DNA of 64,000 bases from CBDBCU01 sp965243185 (GCA_965243185.1 OZ251531.1:2666001-2730000); one strand, 5' to 3'; counted from the first letter of the stretch, positions 43,255 to 52,418 are shown. Notes: generated from the letters alone by a model not told the origin. Program-made: numbers and translations.

Positions 43255-44271
43255 TTGAGTGATGCTGAGGGCCGGGCGGCAGCGCAGTCGGTGGGCCGCC
43301 GGGTCTTTTCTTTGCCGAGCGTAATATCTTTGGCGGTGGCGGTGGCGCTGCTGGTAGTTCTGTGGCTGCGCTTTGATGTGGATTTGGCGGCTACGGGGCG
43401 GCAGATTGGGGCGGCTAATCCCTGGTATCTGTGCTTGGCGGTGGCGGTTCACTACAGCAGTTTTCTGTTTCGGGGGCTGCGCTGGCGGCTGCTGCTGGAG
43501 AATGTGCGGGAGGACGGGGAGGCTAATCCCGGGGTTTTCCATTGCAGCCAGTTGATTTTTCTGGGGTGGTTTGCCAATTCGGTGTCTTTTTTCCGTTTGG
43601 GGGACGCTTACCGGGCGTATCTGTATTATGAGGATCGGGGGGCGTCCTTTGCGCGGACAATGGGGACGATACTGGCGGAGCGGGCGCTGGATACGGGAAT
43701 AATCATCCTGCTGCTGGCGGTGACATTGCCTTTTCTGGTGGGGAGCAATCCGGAGGCGGCGTGGCTGCTGGCGGGTACTTCCGGGGCTTTGCTGGCGGCG
43801 TTGGGGCTGCTGGTGCTGACGCTGTATGCGACGCGCAAGGGGCAAGGGCGGTGGCTGCCGGGCTGGCTGGCGGGACGGTATCGGCAGTTTCAGGCGGGGA
43901 CTTTGGGGAGTTTTCGGCGGGTGCCGTTGGCGACTTTCTGGGGGCTGCTGGGCTGGCTGGTGGAGATGGGGCGGATTTATTTGGTGGCTTTGGCGTTGGG
44001 GATTGAGTTGGGCGGGCCGCTGGTGGTGCTGACGACTTTGGCGAATTCGGTTTTGTCGCTGGTACCGACGCCGGGGGGGTTGGGGGCGGTGGAGTGGGGG
44101 TTGGCAGGGCTGCTGAATCAGTTGTCGACGCTGTCGATTGCGGCGATTGCGGCGTTGGTGCTGACGGATCGGTCGATAACTTATTTGAGTACGATTGTGG
44201 TAGGGGGGGCGTTGTTTCTGGCGCGGTGGGCAGCGCGGATTGGACGAGCCGGGCGACAGGCGGCGGGTTAA
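43255..44271 (+). CDS. Lysylphosphatidylglycerol synthase TM-domain (flippase-like) protein
   Basis: A 338-residue membrane protein of the UPF0104/LPG-synthase-TM family, about 8 TMs and no C-terminal synthase domain. Typical landmarks are HYSSFLFRGLRWRLLL, FLGWFANSVSFFRLGDAYRAY, TMGTILAERALDTGIIILLL and the late TPGGLGAVEWGLAGLL. Members of this set without the catalytic domain are thought to move lipids or lipid-linked sugars. TTG start behind AAAGGAG. Confidence 0.85.
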   Translation: MSDAEGRAAAQSVGRRVFSLPSVISLAVAVALLVVLWLRFDVDLAATGRQIGAANPWYLCLAVAVHYSSFLFRGLRWRLLLENVREDGEANPGVFHCSQLIFLGWFANSVSFFRLGDAYRAYLYYEDRGASFARTMGTILAERALDTGIIILLLAVTLPFLVGSNPEAAWLLAGTSGALLAALGLLVLTLYATRKGQGRWLPGWLAGRYRQFQAGTLGSFRRVPLATFWGLLGWLVEMGRIYLVALALGIELGGPLVVLTTLANSVLSLVPTPGGLGAVEWGLAGLLNQLSTLSIAAIAALVLTDRSITYLSTIVVGGALFLARWAARIGRAGRQAAG

Positions 44272-44317
44272 GAGTTTTCCGGCCGGCAAAGAGTTCGAGA
44301 TAGGCGGGAAGGAGCGG

Positions 44318-44848
44318 TTATTCGGGTTCGACCGGGGGGAGGTCGTCGAGGGAGGGCAAGTCCTCGACGGGGATTTGGTCGGCTTTGGGCGGTTGCATTA
44401 GCAGGGTCAGGCGGCGGCGTTGTTCCGGGGTGAGGGATGCCGAGGATAGGAGGTTGGGTTCGGATTGGCGGAGGGATTCCAGGGCTGCGACCAAATCCCG
44501 GGCGGTGTTGATGCCGTCCTGGACATGGGTGGTACTGAGTTCGTACTCGAAGAAGTTGTTGTGCTGGGACTGGATAGCGTCGAAGTCCCGAAGCAGGGCG
44601 GGGTTGTTTTCCTCGTCGCGGAGCTGTTCGAGGATGAGGCCGACCCGGTGGTGGTTATAGTGGTTCCAGCCGCGGAGTTCGCCGTAGGCTTTGGCGGCAG
44701 AGGTTACGGCGCCGTACGCCTTTTCGGACGCTTGCATGGTGTCGCCGCGGTTCAGTTCCTGCTGGGCTTGCTGGAGTTTGCGGCGGCTGAGGCCGGCGTA
44801 GCGGTCGGATTTTTGCTGGCGGTGGTGGTGGTCGGCGGGTGTGGTCAT
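44318..44848 (-). CDS. PaREP1/HEPN-like protein, copy A
   Basis: A 176-residue helical protein. LQQAQQELNRGDTMQASEKA then YGAVTSAAKAYGELRG fits the PaREP1-type HEPN motif (a helix with Gly-Asp, then A-S-E-K). It lacks an obvious RX4-6H RNase motif, but H-rich NHYNHHRVGLILEQL follows. The C-terminus is Pro/Asp/Glu-rich (PSLDDLPPVEPE). It is a near copy of the gene at 44897-45436; the first 90 residues are nearly identical and the central segment differs. ATG behind AAGGAAAGG. Confidence 0.65.
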   Translation of the reverse strand: MTTPADHHHRQQKSDRYAGLSRRKLQQAQQELNRGDTMQASEKAYGAVTSAAKAYGELRGWNHYNHHRVGLILEQLRDEENNPALLRDFDAIQSQHNNFFEYELSTTHVQDGINTARDLVAALESLRQSEPNLLSSASLTPEQRRRLTLLMQPPKADQIPVEDLPSLDDLPPVEPE

Positions 44849-44896
44849 TGGATTGCCTTTCCTTGGGGTGGGAGATTGGCGGCTACTGGGGCCGGG

Positions 44897-45436
44897 CTAT
44901 TCGGGTTCGACCGGTTCGACTGGGGGGAGGTCGTCGAGGGAGGGCAGGTCATCGATGGGGGTTGGTTCCTCTTGGGGCGGCTGCATTAGGAGGGTCAGGC
45001 GGCGGCGTTGATCCCGGGTGAGGGAGTTTGCCGGCAGGGGTTTGGGGTCGGATTGGCGGAGGGATTCCAGGGCGGCGACCAAGCGTTGGGCGGTGCCAAT
45101 GCGGTCTTGGACATTGGTGGTACTGAGTTCGTATTCAAAGAAGTTGCTGTGCAGTCCCCGAATGGCGTCGTAGGCTTCGGTCAGGGCGGGGTTGTTTTCT
45201 TCGTCGCGGAGCTGTTCGAGGATGAGGCCGACGCGGTGGTGGTTGTAGTGGTTCCAGCCGCGGAGTTCGCCGTAGGCTTTGGCGGCGGAGGTTACGGCGC
45301 CGTACGCCTTTTCGGACGCTTGCATGGTGTCGCCGCGGTTCAGTTCCTGCTGGGCTTGCTGGAGTTTGCGGCGGCTGAGGCCGGCGTAGCGGTCGGATTT
45401 TTGCTGGCGGTGGTGGTCGGTTTGGTCGGTGGACAT
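44897..45436 (-). CDS. PaREP1/HEPN-like protein, copy B
   Basis: A 179-residue tandem paralogue of copy A, with the same RRKLQQAQQELNRGDTMQAS start and same ribosome-binding context. Divergence lies in the middle (LTEAYDAIRGLHSNFFEYEL versus LLRDFDAIQSQHNNFFEYEL) and the tail. HEPN-like proteins often occur with nucleotidyltransferases, but none is adjacent. The conserved half is nearly identical in DNA, so the duplication is recent. Confidence 0.65.
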   Translation of the reverse strand: MSTDQTDHHRQQKSDRYAGLSRRKLQQAQQELNRGDTMQASEKAYGAVTSAAKAYGELRGWNHYNHHRVGLILEQLRDEENNPALTEAYDAIRGLHSNFFEYELSTTNVQDRIGTAQRLVAALESLRQSDPKPLPANSLTRDQRRRLTLLMQPPQEEPTPIDDLPSLDDLPPVEPVEPE

Positions 45437-45551
45437 TGGCTTGCCTTTCCTTGGGTTGGGGTGGGGGTGGGTGGGTGGTTTAATGTTACCATATTGGGGG
45501 GCGCTGCGGCGGGGTTTAACCGGGATGTGGCAAATGTTTGGCGGGAATTGC

Positions 45552-45581
45552 TTGACATTGACGGGGATAGGTGAATATAAT
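45552..45581 (+). promoter_or_regulatory. pyrG promoter
   Basis: Near-consensus sigma-70 promoter: TTGACA (45552-45557), 18-nt spacer, TATAAT (45576-45581). The leader to the ATG at 45725 is about 135 nt, long enough for regulation. Confidence 0.8.
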
Positions 45582-45724
45582 CAATGGCGAGCCGTTGACT
45601 GACAGCGGCGCTCTTATCCGCACGGCGTTGGCCGTCGCCTTTTTAAGTCCACACCGCAAAGTTTCCGGCTGCACCCGGAGTTGCTTGCTTTCCTTAACGC
45701 ACCGTTGGATTTTGGCGGGAAGGT

Positions 45725-47368
45725 ATGACCACCAAGTATATATTCGTTACCGGGGGGGTGGTCAGTTCCATCGGCAAAGGGATTTGCGTTGCTTCGATTG
45801 GGCGCATTCTCAAGAGCCGGGGGCTGTCGGTTTCGGTGGTGAAGCTGGATCCTTATCTGAATGTGGATCCGGGTACGATGTCGCCGTATCAGCATGGGGA
45901 GGTGTTCGTAACCCGGGACGGGGGCGAGACGGACCTGGATTTGGGGCATTACGAACGGTTTATTGATGTGGAGTTGACCCGGGCGTCGAATGTTACGGCG
46001 GGGCAGGTGTATCGGTCGCTGATTGACAAGGAGCGGCGGGGGGATTTTCTGGGGGGGACGATACAAACGGTGCCGCATTTGACCAATGAGATAAAGGGGC
46101 ATTTGACGGCGTTGGCGGCGGATTCGGGGGTGGAGGTTATTGTGGTGGAAGTAGGCGGCACGGTGGGGGATATTGAGGGGTTGCCGTTTCTGGAAGCGAT
46201 TCGGCAGATGCGAAAGGATGTGGGTCGGAATAATGTCTGCTATGTGCATTTGACTTTGCTGCCCTATATTGCGGCGGCGGAGGAGTTGAAAACGAAGCCG
46301 ACGCAGCATAGCGTCAAGGAATTGCGGAGTATCGGGATTCAGCCGGATGCGCTGATTTGCCGGAGCGATACGCCGATTTCGGAGGCGATTCGGGAAAAGC
46401 TGTCGCTGTTCTGCGATGTGGACAGTGAAGCGGTGATACCGCTGGCGACGGTGGATAATGTGTATGCGGTGCCGCTGATTTTGGAGGAGGCGGGGTTGGG
46501 GCGGTTCATTATGGATACGCTGTCGCTGCAAGGGCGGCCGCAGGATCTGCGGGATTGGGAAGCGATGGTGGCGCAGATGGCACGGCCGCAGGAGAAGCTG
46601 TCCATTGCAGTGGTGGGCAAGTATGTGGAGTATCCGGATTCCTATTTGTCGGTGCGGGAGGCATTGCGGCACGCCGGGGCGGCGCAAGGACAGGAAGTGG
46701 AGATTCGGTGGGTACATTCGGAGGATGTGGAACGGGAGGGGGCGGAGGTTTATCTGAATGAGGTTCAAGGCATTGTGGTGCCGGGAGGGTTCGGGCCGCG
46801 GGGCGTGGAGGGGATGATTGCGGCGGTGCATTACGCCCGGAAGTATGCGGTGCCTTATCTGGGGCTGTGTTTGGGATTGCAGGTGATGGTGATTGACTGG
46901 GCGCGGAGTGTGCTGGGGTTGGCCGGGGCTAATTCGTCGGAACTGGATCCGGAGACGCCGCATCCGGTTATCCATATATTGCCGGAGCAGGAGGCGGTGA
47001 CGGATTTGGGCGGGACGATGCGGTTGGGGATTTACCCGTGCCGGCCGCAGGAGAACAGCCGGACGATGCGGGCGTACCGCAATGGGGAGATTGAGGAGCG
47101 GCATCGGCATCGGTTTGAGGTGAATAACCGGTATCGGGAGGATTTGGAGGCGTCGGGGATGGTAGTGGGGGGGCTGTCGCCGGACGGAAAGCTGGTGGAG
47201 ACGGCGGAGGCGCCGGGGCATCCTTTTATGGTGGGGGTGCAGTTTCATCCGGAGTTTCAGTCGCGGCCGAACCGGCCGCATCCGCTGTTCTGCGATTTTA
47301 TTGGCGCGGCGCGGCAGACGATACGGGAAGGGGGACAGACGCCGCTGCCGTTGGAGGGGCGGGGATGA
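45725..47368 (+). CDS. pyrG: CTP synthase
   Basis: A 547-residue enzyme making CTP from UTP with glutamine. The N-terminal amidoligase has FVTGGVVSSIGKGICVASIG and KLDPYLNVDPGTMSPYQHGE. The C-terminal class I glutaminase has PGGFGPRGVEGMI, nucleophile Cys in YLGLCLGLQVMVI, and VQFHPEFQSRP (His and Glu). ATG behind GGGAAGGT. Its stop overlaps the methyltransferase start (ATGATGG), so the two are coupled. Confidence 0.96.
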   Translation: MTTKYIFVTGGVVSSIGKGICVASIGRILKSRGLSVSVVKLDPYLNVDPGTMSPYQHGEVFVTRDGGETDLDLGHYERFIDVELTRASNVTAGQVYRSLIDKERRGDFLGGTIQTVPHLTNEIKGHLTALAADSGVEVIVVEVGGTVGDIEGLPFLEAIRQMRKDVGRNNVCYVHLTLLPYIAAAEELKTKPTQHSVKELRSIGIQPDALICRSDTPISEAIREKLSLFCDVDSEAVIPLATVDNVYAVPLILEEAGLGRFIMDTLSLQGRPQDLRDWEAMVAQMARPQEKLSIAVVGKYVEYPDSYLSVREALRHAGAAQGQEVEIRWVHSEDVEREGAEVYLNEVQGIVVPGGFGPRGVEGMIAAVHYARKYAVPYLGLCLGLQVMVIDWARSVLGLAGANSSELDPETPHPVIHILPEQEAVTDLGGTMRLGIYPCRPQENSRTMRAYRNGEIEERHRHRFEVNNRYREDLEASGMVVGGLSPDGKLVETAEAPGHPFMVGVQFHPEFQSRPNRPHPLFCDFIGAARQTIREGGQTPLPLEGRG

Positions 47369-48909
47369 TGGGGGCGGAGTGGCGCAATAAGCTGTATTTC
47401 GGCGACAACCTGGGCATCCTGAGGGAGCAGGTGGGGGACGCCAGCGTTGACCTGATTTATCTGGATCCGCCGTTTAACTCTAAGGCCGATCACAATATCC
47501 TGTTCACGGAAAAGGATGGACAGCAGTCGGCGGCGCAGATAACCGCCTTTGAGGACACTTGGGACTGGAGCCTGGAGTCGGAACGGGCTTACCAGGAGGT
47601 GATTAAAGAGGGGCCGGCTAAAGTCGGCGAGCTGTTGACGGCGTTGCGCTCGTTTCTGGGGCAGAATGATCTGATGGCGTACCTGACGATGATGTCCCAA
47701 CGGCTGATTGAGCTGCGGCGGGTTCTAAAGCCGACCGGCAGTATCTACCTGCACTGCGACCCGAGGGCCAGCCACTACCTGAAGATGCTGATGGATGGGG
47801 TGTTCGGGTTCGAGAATTTCCTTAATGAAGTGGTGTGGAATTATCGGAAGTGGACGAATGCGGCGCGGCATTTTCAGAAAAACCACGATGTGATTCTGGT
47901 GTATTGCCAGAATAAAGGGGCGCATACTTTCAACAAGTTGTTTGACGCCAATGCGCCGCACAGCGAGAAGTATGCGCGGGGATGGGATACGAATGTAGTT
48001 GCCGGCGGGGTTCGTCAGCTGCTGGTATATGACCGGGAGAAGGCGAAGGAACGGATTGAAAGCGGCGGTTATGATAGAATCGTCTATCGGGAGGAGCAGA
48101 ACGAGGACGTCCTGCCCGACCATTGGGAAATTTCAATCCTGAACTCGCAGGCCAAGGAGCGGCTGGGCTATCCCACGCAGAAACCGGAGGCGCTGCTGGA
48201 GCGGATTATCGCCGCCAGCAGCAATGAGGGGGATTTGGTATTAGACCCGTTCTGCGGGGGCGGTACGACGGTGGTGGCGGCGGAGCGGTTGAACCGGCGC
48301 TGGATTGGCATTGACATTACGCATTTGGCGGTTTCCATAATGAAAAGCCGATTGCGGGATAGTTTCGGGGAAGGGCTGCGTCCCTACGATTTGGTGGGGG
48401 TACCCCGGGATGTCGAGAGCGCGCGAGCGTTGGCGGGGGAAAGTGAACACGCCGGCCGCTATCAATTCGAGTGGTGGGCTTTGGGATTGGTGGAGGCCCG
48501 GCCCGCGCAAGACCGGAAAAAGGGGGCGGATGGCGGGGTGGATGGGTACATCAACTTTTTTGACGACAACAGCGGCCGGGCGAAGCGGGTCATCGTGCAA
48601 GTAAAGAGCGGTCAGGTTAACCGGGGACAGATAGCGGCGCTGCGGGGCGATATGGAGCGGGAAAAGGCGCAAATGGGCTTGTTTATTACCCTGCATCCGC
48701 CGACCGGGCCAATGGTACAGGATGCCTTGGCCGCCGGTTTTTATGAGCCGGAACACTTTCCGGACCAGCGGTTTCCCCGGTTGCAGATTTTGACCATTGA
48801 GGAGCTGCTGGCGGGCAAGGGTGCGGAATATCCCCACTATGCGCCGGCGGGGACTTTCCCCCGGGCGCCGCGCCGGCGGCGGAGTCAGGGGACGCAAGGC
48901 AGGCTTTAA
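47365..48909 (+). CDS. DNA methyltransferase fused to Mrr-like nuclease domain
   Basis: A 514-residue protein. The N-terminal DNA N6-adenine/N4-cytosine methyltransferase has motif IV VDLIYLDPPFNSKADHN near residue 30 and the SAM-binding motif LDPFCGGGTTVVAAERLNRR near residue 293, the order of beta-class enzymes. Residues about 360-470 form a PD-(D/E)XK (Mrr-type) domain, GADGGVDGYINFF ... VIVQVKSGQVNRGQI, giving the D...QxK pattern, with later QMGLFITLHPP. Modification and cleavage may thus be in one chain. The start overlaps pyrG's stop by 4 bp. Confidence 0.82.
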   Translation: MMGAEWRNKLYFGDNLGILREQVGDASVDLIYLDPPFNSKADHNILFTEKDGQQSAAQITAFEDTWDWSLESERAYQEVIKEGPAKVGELLTALRSFLGQNDLMAYLTMMSQRLIELRRVLKPTGSIYLHCDPRASHYLKMLMDGVFGFENFLNEVVWNYRKWTNAARHFQKNHDVILVYCQNKGAHTFNKLFDANAPHSEKYARGWDTNVVAGGVRQLLVYDREKAKERIESGGYDRIVYREEQNEDVLPDHWEISILNSQAKERLGYPTQKPEALLERIIAASSNEGDLVLDPFCGGGTTVVAAERLNRRWIGIDITHLAVSIMKSRLRDSFGEGLRPYDLVGVPRDVESARALAGESEHAGRYQFEWWALGLVEARPAQDRKKGADGGVDGYINFFDDNSGRAKRVIVQVKSGQVNRGQIAALRGDMEREKAQMGLFITLHPPTGPMVQDALAAGFYEPEHFPDQRFPRLQILTIEELLAGKGAEYPHYAPAGTFPRAPRRRRSQGTQGRL

Positions 48910-49031
48910 GGAACGGCAGCTGCCGGTCGTTCCCATCCGGCAACAGGTTCAGGATGGGCGGAAAACTGCGCGCGGCAAGGGAAAGACGCTGACACCAAAC
49001 CGGCCGGCGGTTGGCCGGAGGAGCTGGAGTT

Positions 49032-49688
49032 ATGAAACTGTTTTTGGATACGGCGAATGTTCAGGAAATCCGGGAGGGGGCGGAGTTGGGGGTCATCAGC
49101 GGGGTGACGACGAATCCGTCTTTGGCGGCCAATGAGGGTATCGGGGGGAAGGAAAGCTACCGGGCGGCGGTGCAGGAAATCGCCGATATTATCGACGGGC
49201 CCATTTCGGTGGAAGTGGTAAGCCTGGACGCGGCCGGGATGATTGCCGAGGGGCGGGATATTGCCGAGTGGATTCCCAATCCGTGGGTGAAAATTCCCAG
49301 CACGGTCGAGGGGTTCAAGGCGATTTCGGTACTGGCCCGGGACGGTATCAAAATCAACCAGACGCTGTGTTTCACGGTGAATCAGGCGCTGCTGGGGGCG
49401 CAAGCCGGGTCGACGGTGGTGAGTCCTTTTGTGGGGCGGTTGGATGACATCGGGCAGGAGGGGATGGATTTGGTGGCGGACATTGTGGAGGTGTATGGGC
49501 TGCACGATGTGGAGACGATGGTGATGGCGGCGAGTATTCGCGGGGTTTTGCACTGCACTTTGGCGGCGCAGGCGGGGGCGGATATTGCGACGATACCGTA
49601 TGGGGTGCTGAAACAGATGGCGCAGCATCCGTTGACGGACGCCGGGGTGGCCCGGTTTTTGCAGGATTGGGAGAAAGCCGGGGGATAA
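49032..49688 (+). CDS. Fructose-6-phosphate aldolase / transaldolase family
   Basis: A 218-residue TIM-barrel aldolase. MKLFLDTANVQEIREG, GVTTNPSLAANEG, the Schiff-base Lys in NPWVKIPSTVEGF, and TLCFTVNQALLGAQAG match the small transaldolase/FSA group. In this group transaldolase and fructose-6-phosphate aldolase activities cannot be told apart by eye. ATG behind GGAGGAGC. It stands between the methyltransferase-nuclease gene and rho. Confidence 0.92.
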   Translation: MKLFLDTANVQEIREGAELGVISGVTTNPSLAANEGIGGKESYRAAVQEIADIIDGPISVEVVSLDAAGMIAEGRDIAEWIPNPWVKIPSTVEGFKAISVLARDGIKINQTLCFTVNQALLGAQAGSTVVSPFVGRLDDIGQEGMDLVADIVEVYGLHDVETMVMAASIRGVLHCTLAAQAGADIATIPYGVLKQMAQHPLTDAGVARFLQDWEKAGG

Positions 49689-50002
49689 GCGGCCCCGGGC
49701 AACGCTGGTGGTTGCCCCGGCAGGGGAAGGATGGCGGCGTAAAGACGCGCTGGATTTCCGTTGGCACGGGAATGCCGGTTAAAACCGCAATACACGGTGG
49801 GACGGCAATACCGGTCAAGGCAGGGTTGACCGCGCCAGGGCGGCGGGTAAGGCGCGCCGCTGACTACTCCGGGACGGGGCCGGCCGTGGAGCAAACGGCA
49901 GTTCCGGCAGAGGATACAGTGTTCCCCGGCGCAAGATTTTCAGTTTCCGGACGGCGGGCAAGCGGCCCGGGGGCTTTGGGAAAGAACTCTATTGAGGTGA
50001 TG
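49689..50002. other. Spacer before rho with a repeat remnant
   Basis: About 310 bp. The rho frame is open through it, but no homology to Rho is seen and no start with a binding site. It contains a diverged dispersed repeat (GGATTTCCGTTGGCACGGGA near 49752) and GC-rich low-complexity sequence. A long leader suits rho, which is often autoregulated in its leader. Confidence 0.45.
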
Positions 50003-51298
50003 ATGGCTACCGCTACTAAACACCGGATGGTTGAAGTGTCCGAACTGGGGGCGCTGAGCAAGGATGCGCTCCTGGAAGTGGGGCAGAATTACGGGCTGGA
50101 GGACGGGGCGGCCCTGGCGACGGCGCGGCGGGAGGATGTGCTGAGCAAGCTGATGCACGCGGTATCGGCGCGGCAGGCGCTGCTGTCGTCGGGCATCCTG
50201 GAGATTATGGATGAGGGGTATGGGTTTCTGCGGCGGATTACCTATCAGCCGGGGAATGGGGATGTTTATATCTCCCAGTCGCAAATCCGGCGGTTCGGGC
50301 TGCGAACCGGGGATATGGTGATTGGGCTGGTGCGGCCGCCGAAGGAGGGGGAGCGGTACTTCGGGCTGGTGCGGGTGGAACGGGTGAACGGGATGGAGAC
50401 CGGGCAGGTACATTCGCGATACCGGCAGAATTTTGAGTATCTGACGCCGATTTTCCCGGAAAAGCAGATTGTGCTGGAGACGGACGGGTTTAACCTGTCG
50501 ACGCGGATGGTGGATTTGTTTGCGCCCATTGGCTTGGGGCAGCGGGGGTTGATTGTGTCGCCGCCCAAGGCGGGCAAGACGACGATTCTGAAGCAGATTG
50601 CCCACAGCGTGGCGGCGAATATGCCGGAGGCGGAGCTGCTGGTGGTGCTGATTGGGGAACGGCCGGAGGAAGTGACGGAGATGCGGCGGGCGGTGGAGGG
50701 AGAGGTTTTTGCCTCGACTTTTGACGAGTCGGTGGAGGAGCAGTGCCGGGTGGCAGAGTTGGCGTTGGAGTGTTCCAAGCGGCTGGTGGAGAATCAGCGG
50801 GATGTGGTGATTTTGCTGGACAGCGTTACGCGGTTGACCCGGGCGTATAACCTGGCGGTGCCGACGAGCGGGCGGACGCTGTCCGGGGGCATTGACCCGG
50901 CGGCGTTGTATCCGCCCAAGAAGTTTTTCGGCGCGGCGCGGAATATCGAGGAGGGCGGTAGTTTGACCATCATCGGCACCTGCCTGATTGACACGGGAAG
51001 CCGGATGGATGAGGTGATTTACGAGGAGTTCAAGGGCACCGGGAATATGGAGCTGCATTTGGATCGGAAGCTGGCGGATCGGCGGTTTTTCCCGGCGGTG
51101 GATATTGTCCGGAGTGGGACGCGGCGGGAGGAATTGCTTTACAGCGAGGGGACGATGAAGCAGATTTGGCTGCTGCGGCGGATGATTTCGCTGATTTCCA
51201 ATGACGGGTCGACGAACGCTACGGAGCGGGTGCTGGAGCGGCTGTCGAAATATACGACTAATGCGGAGTTTTTGGATAATTTGAACCGGGAGGCTTAA
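50003..51298 (+). CDS. rho: Transcription termination factor Rho
   Basis: A 431-residue hexameric RNA helicase. The N-terminal Rho domain (LGALSKDALLEVGQNYGLED) is followed by the RNA-binding cold-shock-like domain (GYGFLRR, DVYISQSQIRRFGLRTGD). The ATPase has Walker A LIVSPPKAGKTTILKQIA, Walker B DVVILLDSVTRL and the Q-loop NLAVPTSGRTLSGGID. Start: ATG 50003 with GAGG 5 nt upstream. An intrinsic terminator follows. Confidence 0.96.
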   Translation: MATATKHRMVEVSELGALSKDALLEVGQNYGLEDGAALATARREDVLSKLMHAVSARQALLSSGILEIMDEGYGFLRRITYQPGNGDVYISQSQIRRFGLRTGDMVIGLVRPPKEGERYFGLVRVERVNGMETGQVHSRYRQNFEYLTPIFPEKQIVLETDGFNLSTRMVDLFAPIGLGQRGLIVSPPKAGKTTILKQIAHSVAANMPEAELLVVLIGERPEEVTEMRRAVEGEVFASTFDESVEEQCRVAELALECSKRLVENQRDVVILLDSVTRLTRAYNLAVPTSGRTLSGGIDPAALYPPKKFFGAARNIEEGGSLTIIGTCLIDTGSRMDEVIYEEFKGTGNMELHLDRKLADRRFFPAVDIVRSGTRREELLYSEGTMKQIWLLRRMISLISNDGSTNATERVLERLSKYTTNAEFLDNLNREA

Positions 51299-51339
51299 TC
51301 CGGGCGGTCAGCCGCCGCCCGGAATGCCTTATACTGCGG

Positions 51340-51370
51340 GCCTTCCCCCGGAATGGAGGGAGGGCTTTTT
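51340..51370 (+). terminator. Intrinsic terminator of rho
   Basis: GCCTTCCC pairs with GGGAGGGC (one wobble) and is followed by TTTTT. A smaller CCGGGCGG/CCGCCCGG hairpin lies just before it. Confidence 0.65.
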
Positions 51371-51395
51371 GAGTCTTGGGGGAGAAATTAGCGAG

Positions 51396-51473
51396 GGGAG
51401 GGTGTGGTATTATTGACGGGGCGGAGGCGACTATCCGTATAGGGTTTAGTTGCGGGCGGAGTTGGGGTTGACG
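51396..51473 (+). pseudogene. Decayed copy of the toxin gene
   Basis: The leader GTGGTATTATTGACGGGGCG matches the equivalent leaders at 51513 and 52413. It jumps directly to TATCCGTATAGGGTTTAGTT, matching the interior of the second toxin gene (from about 52519) at about 36 of 42 positions. About 75 bp is missing in between and the frame ends early. It marks a third, internally deleted copy. Confidence 0.55.
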
Positions 51474-51539
51474 CTTTACGGGGAGGATAGAGTGCTGGAA
51501 CCGTAAGGGGGACGTGGTATCGTTAACGGGGCGGATGAG

Positions 51540-51872
51540 GTGATTGTTGACTTTTGGGGGCGGCCGGTTCGGTTTCCGGCTGAGCGGTGGCGGCATATCA
51601 TCTGGAAAAGGCCCGAGATGGCGGGGATGCGGGAAGTGGTTGCCGGAACGTTGCAATATCCGGAAGTGGTGCGAATATCGCCACAAGTGGTAAAGGAGCG
51701 GCCGGGGCGGATACTGCTGTACCACCGGCGGTACTGGGGCACGGCAATTGGCGACAAATTGATTTGCGTGGCGGCGCTTTTCTTTGAGGACGGGGACGCT
51801 TTTGTGATGAGCGCTTACCCTACCGACAATTTCAAGGCGGGGGTGGAGATATGGAACAAGGGAACTTGGTAA
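51540..51872 (+). CDS. BECR-fold (barnase/EndoU/RelE-like) toxin-like protein, copy 1
   Basis: A 110-residue protein: VIVDFWGRPVRFPAERWRHI, then KRPEMAG, TLQYPEVVRISP, LLYHRRYW, ICVAALFFEDGDAFVMSAYPTDNF. The order His-x-Pro-Glu, 'P-x-V', a Tyr-Arg strand and a C-terminal Ala-Tyr strand resembles PBECR/DUF4258-type nucleases. It overlaps by 22 nt the DUF2283-like gene that follows. GTG 51540 is the first conventional start, but it lacks a binding site, and homology with copy 2 continues upstream to an ATC at 51519, 7-8 nt after AAGGGGG. Confidence 0.6.
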   Translation: MIVDFWGRPVRFPAERWRHIIWKRPEMAGMREVVAGTLQYPEVVRISPQVVKERPGRILLYHRRYWGTAIGDKLICVAALFFEDGDAFVMSAYPTDNFKAGVEIWNKGTW

Positions 51873-52315
51873 ATGTCTGGCTGGACCGTCCCGGCAACTT
51901 TCTGGAGGTTTTCTGGAGTCGGGAGTTGTCGGACCACGTGGAGCCGCGAGGGCTGAAGACGCCCAACACCAAGCTGGATATTATGGTGGATGTTACCGAG
52001 TCCGGGTATATTACCGGGTTTTCGGCGCTGGGCGCGCTCACCTATTTTGGGAAATGCGTGGATGAAGCCATAGTTATGGCAGAGGCTCAACCCCATCCCC
52101 TTACTATACGGTACGACCCGGAGGCGGACCGGTGGGGGGTGGAGTGGGGGCCGGGGGTGGTGGCTTGTGTGGCTACGGCTAATCCGCGGATACGGGCGCG
52201 GGTGGATGCGGCTGGGTTGATTCAGGGGGTGGAGATTTGGGATTTGCGGGGGTTTGAGGGGGAGATTTTGAATCAGGATTTGGAGCCGGCGGAGTTGGGA
52301 GTTGGGGCGGGGTAG
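51851..52315 (+). CDS. DUF2283-like antitoxin protein, copy 1
   Basis: A 154-residue protein with two DUF2283-like units. The first is VNVWLDRPGNFLEVFWS ... DVTESGYITGFSALGA; the second is LTIRYDPEADRWGVEWGPGV ... ARVDAAGLIQGVEIWDLR. Such proteins are small antitoxins next to BECR-type toxins. It overlaps the toxin gene by 22 nt. The second half (from WGVEWGPG on) is almost identical to the other antitoxin copy, while the first half is diverged. Confidence 0.62.
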   Translation: MEQGNLVNVWLDRPGNFLEVFWSRELSDHVEPRGLKTPNTKLDIMVDVTESGYITGFSALGALTYFGKCVDEAIVMAEAQPHPLTIRYDPEADRWGVEWGPGVVACVATANPRIRARVDAAGLIQGVEIWDLRGFEGEILNQDLEPAELGVGAG

Positions 52316-52418
52316 GGTTTGACGGGGTTCCGCTTGCCGGAGTTTTGGCTGGCCGGCAACGAGTTCGGGATAGGCTGGGAAATGCAACAAGCAGATGGGA
52401 ACATAAAGGGGGCGTGGT

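Noticed and set aside
45614..47281. 555-residue minus-strand frame opposite pyrG
   Set aside because: Arg/His/Pro-rich shadow of a strongly conserved gene.
49667..50002. N-terminal extension of Rho
   Set aside because: Open frame only; a proper start and binding site lie at 50003, and the extension is low complexity.
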